Source: JAKACA01 sp050010115
Lineage (GTDB): Bacteria; Actinomycetota; Acidimicrobiia; Acidimicrobiales; Bog-793
Reading direction: 5' to 3'
DNA length: 29,196 bases
Assembly (NCBI GenBank): GCA_050010115.1
Contig: JBEKLQ010000044.1
Span: 1-29,196 of the forward strand
The notes under the pieces: model-generated
Database searches by the model: none
Seen by the model: the letters and a program-made list of their open reading frames with translations, nothing else
Told to the model about the DNA's origin: nothing
Made by a program: the position numbers and the translations under genes
Shown: piece after piece, positions 23,147 to 29,196 of the stretch
Layout: every line of letters begins with the position of its first letter
Numbering within the stretch: position 1 is the first letter of the stretch

Positions 23147-23626
23147 TCAAAGCAACTGCCACGCCGTATCGACTGCCGGCTGGTCACCACCCTCCGGGGA
23201 CCACCGCAAGCTGATCGGACCGGGAGCAAGTGCCTCGGCGACGAAGCGCCCCAGGTCGTCGACGAGCACTTCGGACTGGCCGGCCGCTCGGCGGATCTGC
23301 ATCATCCCAGACGCCGCCGGCTCGACCTGGCCGATAAGGCGGTGCTTCCCGTCCCTCACGAGGCTGAGCTGGATGACTATCTCGACATCGCCGGCCTGGA
23401 AGCGCAGGACGACGTCGGTGTCGCCCCGGACCGCCGCAGCTAGCTCCCTGGAGTCGGCGATGAGCTCCGCGAGGAGAGCGTCGGGATCGCGCCACGCCAG
23501 CAGCGAGTGGGCGACAGCAGTCACATCGGCCGGGATGGGCTCCACCCGCCGCAGCACCCCCCGCAGCGCCGCCAGCAGCTCTTCGTCCTCCTGCGTCGGC
23601 TCAGCACCGCCCGGCGGACCACTCAT
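23147..23626 (-). CDS. 159-aa protein of the sigma/CHAT locus, candidate sigma regulator
   Basis: Third gene of the protease-sigma operon; its ATG overlaps the sigma factor stop by four bases. The N-terminal about 65 residues are helical and acidic (EDEELLAALRGVLRRVEPIPADVTAVAHSLLAWRDPDALLAELIADS), a layout I have seen in uncharacterised actinobacterial proteins next to such sigma factors. Residues about 70-145 look beta-rich (DVVLRFQAGDVEIVIQLSLVRDG, RLIGQVEPAASGMMQIRR, LGRFVAEALAPGPISLRW). There is no signal peptide, membrane helix or zinc-binding HxxxCxxC anti-sigma motif, so it is not a classical ZAS anti-sigma factor. Position suggests it controls the sigma factor or is a substrate of one of the local proteases; that is inference. 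Confidence 0.8.
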   Translation of the reverse strand: MSGPPGGAEPTQEDEELLAALRGVLRRVEPIPADVTAVAHSLLAWRDPDALLAELIADSRELAAAVRGDTDVVLRFQAGDVEIVIQLSLVRDGKHRLIGQVEPAASGMMQIRRAAGQSEVLVDDLGRFVAEALAPGPISLRWSPEGGDQPAVDTAWQLL

Positions 23627-24237
23627 GGGCGTGGTGCCGGATCGCCGGTCTCGGCTCCGACCATTCGGCGACGCAACCGGTCGAGACAGCGGGCCCGCGA
23701 GGGACCGATGCTTCCGACCGGCATCGAGAGGGCGGCACCGATCTCCAGATAGGACAGTGACGGTTCGCTAGCGAGGATCCGCAGGAGGCTCCGGCACAAT
23801 TCCGAGAGGCTCTCGAGAGCGGTCCACAGCGCCGTGTCCCGCTCGAGGGTAAGCAGGCCGTGTTCGGGTGGCGGGTCACTGGCGGCGACGTCCTCGAGAA
23901 AGTCGGACCCGGCCGGCGTTGCGCGGGCGTTGCGGCGGAGGGCGGTGAGGCACTCGTTGCGGGCGGTGGTGGCCAACCACGCACCGATCCGGTCGGGTTG
24001 CTCGATACGGCCGAGATGCTCGACCAGCCGGAGCCAGGTCGTCTGGATCACGTCGGCTGCGTCTGGAGGCGACAGCCGGAACGATCGTGTGATCGACCAA
24101 AGCAGTCCGCTGTAGTGATCGACCAGACGGTCCCACGCCGCACTACTCCCGCTGGCGGCATCGACGACCCAAAGGCCGGGCGTGGCCTCCTCCATCGCCG
24201 GAGCATACCGAAGTGCCCAGCCGGCAAATTCGATCAT
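23623..24237 (-). CDS. ECF-type sigma-70 family RNA polymerase sigma factor
   Basis: 204-aa sigma factor with only regions 2 and 4. Region 2 spans about 30-102 (WDRLVDHYSGLLWSITRSFRLSPPDAADVIQTTWLRLVEHL, then RIGAWLATTARNECLTALRR). The linker is about 103-134. Region 4 spans about 135-193 (LESLSELCRSLLRILASEPSLSYLEIGAALSMPVGSIGPSRARCLDRLRR), where the helix-turn-helix binds the -35 element. The start at 24237 is preferred because its ATG overlaps the protease stop (ATGA); a shorter start at 24195 has no better ribosome site. It has 4-nt overlaps on both sides, so it is made with the subtilase and the 159-aa protein. It probably drives a dedicated stress or immunity-like regulon, perhaps including its own operon. 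Confidence 0.93.
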   Translation of the reverse strand: MIEFAGWALRYAPAMEEATPGLWVVDAASGSSAAWDRLVDHYSGLLWSITRSFRLSPPDAADVIQTTWLRLVEHLGRIEQPDRIGAWLATTARNECLTALRRNARATPAGSDFLEDVAASDPPPEHGLLTLERDTALWTALESLSELCRSLLRILASEPSLSYLEIGAALSMPVGSIGPSRARCLDRLRRRMVGAETGDPAPRP

Positions 24238-25466
24238 TCCACGAACGTCCCGATGCCCGGGACATCGACACCGGAGGCAGCGAACAATGCGAGTGCTCGG
24301 TCGCGGGACAAAGTCGGGTCGCTGGCGCGCAAGCCGGCAACGGCCGCCGCAACCCGTGGGGTCGCGAACGACGTCCCGCTCCAAATCGCAGCACCCTTGA
24401 AATGCCGCAGCTGGCTCGGATCGGTCAGCGGTCGGTACGGGTGGGCCTCGTATGCGCTGACCACGTCCACCCCGACCGCACAGACGTCGACCCAGGGGCC
24501 GTAATCGGAGAACCAGGCGCGCGTGAGCACCTCTGGGTCCCCACTCATCTCTACTGCGGCCACCCCGATGACCCACGGTTCGGCCGCCGGCCAGAACGGG
24601 CGCTGGCTGTCGAGGTTGCCGGCTGCTGCCACGACGATCGGGCCGCTCTCGGCAGATGCGGCTACCTGGAGCGAACCGAGGCCCATGAGCGGCTCGTCGT
24701 GGCGGCTGGTCGCCCCGAGGGACAGGTTGACGACCGACGGTCCGTCAGCCAGTGCCAGGTCGATCTGCTCGCCGAGGTACCACTCGTCGGTGACACCATC
24801 CTGATCAGCCGCGAGGTATGAGCGGACCTGCGCCCGCGGGGCGACCAAGCGGACGACACCGGCAACGAACGACCCATGCCCTTGCGGAAAGGTCAGCACC
24901 GGGTGCGGCCCGGCATAGGCCCATTGCTCTTCATCGCCCGGTGCCACGTCGACCCCAGCGAGGAGTTGGTTGGCAGCGAAACCCTCGGGCAGGCCGCTGT
25001 CGATAACGGCGACGATGACGTCCCAGGGGTCACCGTCGTCCTTCGGTGTCGGCAGGGTATCCGCCACGAGAGGCTCGCCAGCCGGCGACAAGCCCCACAC
25101 CGGGCAGGTCAGAAGCACGTGATTGGGGGTGACCCGCAACTGCGCACCAGCAGCGCGGACAAGCCGGTCGAGGACGATGTCGAGGTCGGCGTTGACGCCG
25201 ATGGCGAACCGGGCGATCGCGTCGGGGCGAAGCTCGTCCGACTGTTCGTCGAGCCGCCAGTAACGGATGCCGAGTCGCTTCGCAGTGACCGTGAAGAGCT
25301 CGACCTGGGAGACAGGGAGGAGGACCTCAGCCGGCCGATACAGATACATGCCCTCGGGTGGAGCGTCGCGATCCAGGGCGTCGGACGGATACACCGCGAT
25401 GTCGTGACGGCGAGACAGAAGGACCTGGAGGTAAGCCACGCCAAGGGGGGGTTCACAGCAGGACAT
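24234..25466 (-). CDS. Cytoplasmic subtilisin-like (S8) serine protease with novel N-terminal domain
   Basis: 410-aa S8 family peptidase. The catalytic triad is complete: Asp156 in VIVAVIDSGLP, His197 in QGHGSFVAGVV, Ser366 in SGTSFATPRVAAAVAG, with oxyanion Asn284 in AAAGN. Residues 1-145 form an unrecognised region (AYLQVLLSRRHDIAVYPSDALDRDAPPEGMYLYRPAEVLL, LGIRYWRLDEQSDELRPDAIARFAIG, LVRAAGAQLRVTPNHVLLTCP). It could be a propeptide-like inhibitor, a sensor or a partner-binding domain. There is no signal peptide or membrane anchor, so the enzyme should act in the cytoplasm, unlike most secreted subtilases. A good ribosome site GGAAGGA precedes the ATG. It heads the three-gene operon and is divergent from the TPR-CHAT gene. 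Confidence 0.93.
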   Translation of the reverse strand: MSCCEPPLGVAYLQVLLSRRHDIAVYPSDALDRDAPPEGMYLYRPAEVLLPVSQVELFTVTAKRLGIRYWRLDEQSDELRPDAIARFAIGVNADLDIVLDRLVRAAGAQLRVTPNHVLLTCPVWGLSPAGEPLVADTLPTPKDDGDPWDVIVAVIDSGLPEGFAANQLLAGVDVAPGDEEQWAYAGPHPVLTFPQGHGSFVAGVVRLVAPRAQVRSYLAADQDGVTDEWYLGEQIDLALADGPSVVNLSLGATSRHDEPLMGLGSLQVAASAESGPIVVAAAGNLDSQRPFWPAAEPWVIGVAAVEMSGDPEVLTRAWFSDYGPWVDVCAVGVDVVSAYEAHPYRPLTDPSQLRHFKGAAIWSGTSFATPRVAAAVAGLRASDPTLSRDRALALFAASGVDVPGIGTFVE

Positions 25467-25539
25467 CTCGAATTCCTTCCGTCGGGTACTCAGATAGAGC
25501 GCGGAGCCGGCCTTCAGATACCACCGACCCTAGGATCAC
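25467..25539. promoter_or_regulatory. 73-bp divergent control region of the protease/sigma locus
   Basis: Shared upstream region of the subtilase operon (minus) and the TPR-CHAT gene (plus). A 12-bp dyad GACCCTAGGATC (25526-25537, one mismatched pair around CCTAGG) sits three bases before the CHAT start and covers its AGGA ribosome site. A repressor there would block CHAT expression. No clear sigma-70 boxes are seen on either strand, consistent with, but not proof of, control by a dedicated sigma factor. Confidence 0.4.
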
Positions 25540-28194
25540 ATGCGTTTACTACCGTGTCGAAATTCGGTGAACATCATTTCCATAGCCGAGCAGGCGAGCA
25601 CGGCACTCGGCTTGGCCCTCGAGGAGCCGCACACCGCCATGGCACTCGCCGAGCAAGCGAGGGCGGCGGCAACGGCGGCGGGGCTCGACGCCGAGGAGGC
25701 AGTCGCCCTCCGCGCTCTCGGGCTGGCGGCGCGCGCCCTGCACAAGATCACCGCCGCCGCAGAATTCCTCAGTCGGGCGGTCGAGGCCGCCACTCGAGCC
25801 GGTGACGCCGATCTCGAGGCGGAGTGCCGAGTCACCCTCGCCTCGGTGATGGTGTTCGCCGGAGAGAGCGAGGATGCCCTAGCCACCCTCGACGAGGCGT
25901 CGCCGGGACCTCGGGTGACCGTGCTGGTGGCGTCGCAACGAGCCGCGATCCTCACCTTGCTCGGGCGCTACGACGAGGCGCTCGGCTGTTACGACCCACT
26001 CGTTCGGAGCCTGCGCCGCTCCGGCGACCGCTTACTCGAAAGCAGGGTGCTCACCAACCGCGGGCTGCTCCACGTGTACACCGGACGGTTCCACCTGGCC
26101 GACATCGACCTGGCACGGGCCGAGCGCCTCGCCGCTGATCTCGGGCACCTGACCGAGGCAGCCGGGTACTGCCACAACCGCGGCTTCGCCGCCGCCCGTC
26201 GCGGCGATCTTCCGGAGGCGTTGGTATTGTTCGACCGAGCCGAGCAGCGCTATCGCGAGGCGGGCGTGCCGCTCGGGGCCCGGGCCTTCGACCAGGCGGA
26301 AGCCCTGCTCGCCGCGGGGTTGGTCCGTGACGCGCGGGACCTCGTCGAGCGAGCAATCACAGCCATGCGGGCCGGAGGAGACCGCTTTGCCCTAGCCGAG
26401 GGACTCCTCTTGCTCGCCGATTGCACCCACCTCGCCGGTGACGTCGAAGCCTCCCAAGCCGCCGCCCGCCAGGCCGTTGAGTTGTTCGCCGAGCAGGATC
26501 GACCGGGTTGGAGCGCGCTCGCCCGGGCTGCGCTCGGACGCGCCGCGCTGGGCTCGGGGACCGTCTCAGTCGACACTGCCGAGGCGGCTAGCGACGCAGC
26601 TGCCGCGCTCGACCGGCTGGGTTTCGCGACCAGGGCGCTCGCAGCCCACGCCGTGGCCGGGAAGCTGTGGCTTGGGGTGGGACGAACGGCAGGAGACCCA
26701 AGCCTGAGTCGGGCTCAGGCCGAGCTGGCGACCGCCGCTACGGGCCGGAGCCGAGGCCCGGCGGCCGATCGGGCGGTGGCGTGGGACGCCGAGGCGGTGC
26801 GCCGTCTCGCCGCCGGCAACCGGCGCGGAGCGCTGGCAGCCCTGAAAGCAGCCGTGGCGGTTGTCGAGGCGCAACAGGCCGGGTTGTCCGCTACGGAGAT
26901 GCGCGCCCACATTTCAGTGCATGCCGACAGGTCGGCGGCGCTCGGCCTGCGCCTGGCGATCGAGTCCGGACGGCCCCGCCAGATCTTTGGTTGGATGGAG
27001 CGGCGCCGGGCCAACAGCCTCCGCTCGTGGCCGTTACGACCACCACCCGACCCGGCACTCGCGCACGATCTCGCCGAGCTACGGCGCCTTTCGGGTGAGG
27101 TAGCCTCGGCCGGCACATCGGGAGGCGATCCCCGCCCCGCGGCGCGACGCCAGACCCGGCTCGAGCGGGTGGTGCGAGAGCGCGCGTGGCGGCTCGGCCT
27201 CGACAGCCCGTCAGGCCGCCTGGATGCCGTCCCCGACACCGACCGGCTCGTTGAGGAGCTTGGAGACTGGGCCTTGCTCGAGCTGGCCGACAGCGCCGGC
27301 GAGCTGCATGCCGTGATCGTCTCCGGCCGTCGCTGGTACCACCGCCACCTCGGCCCGACCGCGGCGGTCGTCGGCGAGCTCGAGCATCTGCGATTCGGCC
27401 TCCGGCGAGCGGTCTACGGCATGGGCGGCGACAGCAAGGCAGTCAAGGGTTTCGGAGAGGCCGCCGACCGGCTCGACCACCAGCTCTTCGGTTCGGTCCG
27501 CAAGCTGTTGGGCGACCGAACGGTGGTGGTGGTCCCGACTGGGGCGCTGCACGCCGTGCCATGGTCGGCGCTGCGTACCCTCGCCGGCCGCCCCCTCGTC
27601 GTCGCCCCTTCCGCCCACGCTTGGCTCCGGGCGTCTCTCACGCCGCCGCCGGATGGTCCCCTGCTCGGCGTCGCCGGTCCTGGGCTTCCCGCCGCGGCTG
27701 CCGAGGTCAACGCCCTCCGCCGATTTCATCCGGCGGTGGAGATCCTGACCGGGCGACGAGCGATCGTCACCGCCGTGCTTGCCCGACTCGAGGGCGCTGC
27801 GGTCGCACACATCGCCGCCCATGCCGTCCTCAACGCCGACAACGGGCTGTGGTCGGCGTTGCAACTCGCCGACGGTCCGCTCACCGTGTACGAGCTCGAA
27901 GGGCTTGCCCGGGCACCGGGACTTGTCATTCTCTCGGCGTGCCAATCGGGACTGTCGACAGTTCGGCCGGGCGACGAGGTGCTCGGCCTCGTGGCTGCCC
28001 TGCTCGCTCTCGGTGCCAGGACTGTGATCGCGTCCGTCCTGCCGATCGATGATCACGCCACCGCCGGGCTCATGCTGGCGTTGCACGCCCGACTCGCAGC
28101 CGGCGACGCGCCGGCGGTAGGGCTCGCCCGGACGCAGGCGGACGCCACTGACGCTCTTGTCGCCGCGTCGTTCGTCTGTTTCGGCGCGCCTTGA
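25540..28194 (+). CDS. TPR-CHAT caspase-like protease
   Basis: 884-aa protein with an N-terminal tetratricopeptide superhelix (about 15-450) and a C-terminal CHAT peptidase domain (about 560-884). TPR-like helical hairpins include LLGRYDEALGCYDPLVRSLRRSGD, VYTGRFHLADIDLARAERLAADLGH and ARRGDLPEALVLFDRAEQRYREAG. In the CHAT domain the catalytic dyad is visible: His761 in AHIAAHAVLN and Cys801 in LSACQSGL, followed by GDEVLGLVAALLALGARTVIASVLPIDDHATAGLM. These are the CHAT (caspase HetF associated with TPRs) motifs, so it should be a cysteine protease gated by its TPR part. Start ATG 25540 has AGGA upstream; GTG 25567 is an alternative. No signal peptide. It is divergent from a subtilase/ECF sigma/159-aa operon. 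Confidence 0.93.
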   Translation: MRLLPCRNSVNIISIAEQASTALGLALEEPHTAMALAEQARAAATAAGLDAEEAVALRALGLAARALHKITAAAEFLSRAVEAATRAGDADLEAECRVTLASVMVFAGESEDALATLDEASPGPRVTVLVASQRAAILTLLGRYDEALGCYDPLVRSLRRSGDRLLESRVLTNRGLLHVYTGRFHLADIDLARAERLAADLGHLTEAAGYCHNRGFAAARRGDLPEALVLFDRAEQRYREAGVPLGARAFDQAEALLAAGLVRDARDLVERAITAMRAGGDRFALAEGLLLLADCTHLAGDVEASQAAARQAVELFAEQDRPGWSALARAALGRAALGSGTVSVDTAEAASDAAAALDRLGFATRALAAHAVAGKLWLGVGRTAGDPSLSRAQAELATAATGRSRGPAADRAVAWDAEAVRRLAAGNRRGALAALKAAVAVVEAQQAGLSATEMRAHISVHADRSAALGLRLAIESGRPRQIFGWMERRRANSLRSWPLRPPPDPALAHDLAELRRLSGEVASAGTSGGDPRPAARRQTRLERVVRERAWRLGLDSPSGRLDAVPDTDRLVEELGDWALLELADSAGELHAVIVSGRRWYHRHLGPTAAVVGELEHLRFGLRRAVYGMGGDSKAVKGFGEAADRLDHQLFGSVRKLLGDRTVVVVPTGALHAVPWSALRTLAGRPLVVAPSAHAWLRASLTPPPDGPLLGVAGPGLPAAAAEVNALRRFHPAVEILTGRRAIVTAVLARLEGAAVAHIAAHAVLNADNGLWSALQLADGPLTVYELEGLARAPGLVILSACQSGLSTVRPGDEVLGLVAALLALGARTVIASVLPIDDHATAGLMLALHARLAAGDAPAVGLARTQADATDALVAASFVCFGAP

Positions 28195-28287
28195 GTCGCC
28201 CGACACTGGCTTTGTGTATCACGGCGGGACCGGCGGTCTCTTAACAGGCGGTTGTCAGGTCGGCAACCACCGAACAGGAGAATCGTC

Positions 28288-29196
28288 ATGTCATTCATCG
28301 CAGCTACTGAACTCCGTCAGCGACGAGGCACCCGAATGCGGAAGCCGACGCAAGTCGCCGTTTCAGCCGTCGCCGTCCTGGGGATGTCCGCGATGGCGCT
28401 GACCGGCACCGTGTCCGGCGCGTCCGCTTCCACCAGTCACCGAGCTTCCGCGGTCGTCGGCCACTTGCTACCCGGCTCCAGTGCACAGGCGACGCTCGCC
28501 TACTGGACTCCGGCACGCATGCGGTCGGCGAAGGACGTCAGCGTCGTGGTCGACCACGCCCCGGTGACGGCATCGCCAGCGGTCGGCAAGCCCGATGGCA
28601 AGGCGGGGGCTGTCGCCGGCGGACTGCCGGCGGGGATGTCCGCTTCTCGGGTTGCGGCCGCAAAGTCCGCCGTGACTCCGCAGGCGTTCAGCTACCCGTA
28701 CCCCTACGACAGCTTCAACGTCCCGACCACCGACTACAAGAAGTGGCCCTGGTCCATGAACGGCGCCATCTTCTTTACCAACAACGGCGTCAACTACGTG
28801 TGCTCGGGCACCTCGGTGGCCGGTGTGAACGGCAGCAGTGACGAGAACGAGGTGTGGACGGCAGGGCACTGCGTCGCCAACACCGAGGGCGGGAACCAGT
28901 GGGACTCCTCCGCGATCTTCATCCCGGGCTACAACGGGGCGGTGTCGAACTTCGACCCGTACGGGGAGTTCGTCGCCTACGATCTCGAGACGACCTCGGC
29001 CTGGTTCAACAGTTATGACTTCAGCGTGGACGAGGGTGCCATGTTGGTCGGCTACAGCACCAAGGCTCCCAGGCAGGACCGGATCCTCGGCAATCTCGTC
29101 GGGTGGGACGGGTTCGCCTGGAACTGGGGCACTGACGAGCAGTTCGTCACGTTCGGGTACCCGGCGGCGTCTCCGTACAACGGTGAGTCGATGATC
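28288..29196 (+). CDS. Secreted trypsin/chymotrypsin-like serine protease (3' partial)
   Basis: First 303 residues of an exported S1-fold peptidase; the gene continues past the right edge. A strong ribosome site CAGGAG precedes the ATG; a second start at 28336 (MRKPTQ) would give a more compact signal peptide. The signal is basic then hydrophobic (AVSAVAVLGMSAMALTGTVSGASA). A propeptide-like, Ala/Val-rich segment of about 85 residues follows, then the mature domain with VCSGTSV (Cys172) and the catalytic-histidine motif VWTAGHCV (His194, Cys195), which together would make the classical disulfide. YDFSVDEG near 243-250 may hold the catalytic Asp. The catalytic Ser is beyond the window. Residue content (SYPYPYDSF, Trp-rich) resembles large secreted actinobacterial endopeptidases. 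Confidence 0.88.
   Translation, partial: MSFIAATELRQRRGTRMRKPTQVAVSAVAVLGMSAMALTGTVSGASASTSHRASAVVGHLLPGSSAQATLAYWTPARMRSAKDVSVVVDHAPVTASPAVGKPDGKAGAVAGGLPAGMSASRVAAAKSAVTPQAFSYPYPYDSFNVPTTDYKKWPWSMNGAIFFTNNGVNYVCSGTSVAGVNGSSDENEVWTAGHCVANTEGGNQWDSSAIFIPGYNGAVSNFDPYGEFVAYDLETTSAWFNSYDFSVDEGAMLVGYSTKAPRQDRILGNLVGWDGFAWNWGTDEQFVTFGYPAASPYNGESMI

Noticed and set aside
23147..28194. Type III-E CRISPR locus
   Set aside because: TPR-CHAT and a sigma factor are present, but there is no repeat array, Cas7-11, Cas1 or Cas2 in the window.

Overview
This is a high-GC window with short intergenic gaps and several ATGA stop/start overlaps. The gene content (ANTAR regulator, Eis-like acetyltransferase, cyclopropane-type lipid methyltransferase, acyl desaturase, TPR-CHAT protein, Thr-rich surface proteins) and a tRNA gene without encoded CCA point to an actinobacterium. 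I would lean towards an environmental, Acidimicrobiia-like lineage, but that is an inference from gene style and no marker here proves it.

Left part (1-5.9 kb): the C-terminal part of a UvrD/PcrA-type helicase entering from the left edge, a small protein made almost entirely of 11-residue repeats, an Rrf2-type regulator without the usual cluster cysteines, a cyclopropane-fatty-acid-synthase-type methyltransferase (minus strand), and an APC-family amino acid permease whose leader carries a G-rich 12-bp triple repeat. Middle-left (5.9-12.2 kb, minus strand): a cystathionine gamma-synthase/lyase coupled to a cystathionine beta-synthase with an unusual N-terminal extension (transsulfuration), a degenerate EAL-GAF-GGDEF diguanylate cyclase, and a PLP decarboxylase/lyase of the sphingosine-1-phosphate lyase-like group.

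Middle (12.2-20.8 kb): a coupled pair (166-aa protein and a beta-lactamase-fold serine hydrolase), a GAF-ANTAR regulator divergent from a small protein/desaturase operon, an Eis-like acetyltransferase, a secreted beta-rich protein, and two convergent envelope proteins with Thr/Pro-rich linkers, one a phosphodiester glycosidase (NAGPA) protein. Next come a gap with strong hairpins, a tRNA-Arg(TCT), an AI-2E-family membrane protein and a decayed EamA transporter pseudogene.

Right part (23.1-28.2 kb): the most interesting locus. A three-gene operon joined by 4-nt overlaps (cytoplasmic subtilisin-like protease, ECF-type sigma factor, 159-aa protein) is divergent, across 73 bp, from a large TPR-CHAT caspase-like protease. 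The set recalls the TPR-CHAT/Csx30/CASP-sigma part of type III-E CRISPR systems, but there is no CRISPR array or Cas gene in the window. I propose it is a protease-controlled sigma-factor switch. The window ends inside a secreted trypsin-like protease gene. No CRISPR arrays, intact insertion sequences or integrases were found.
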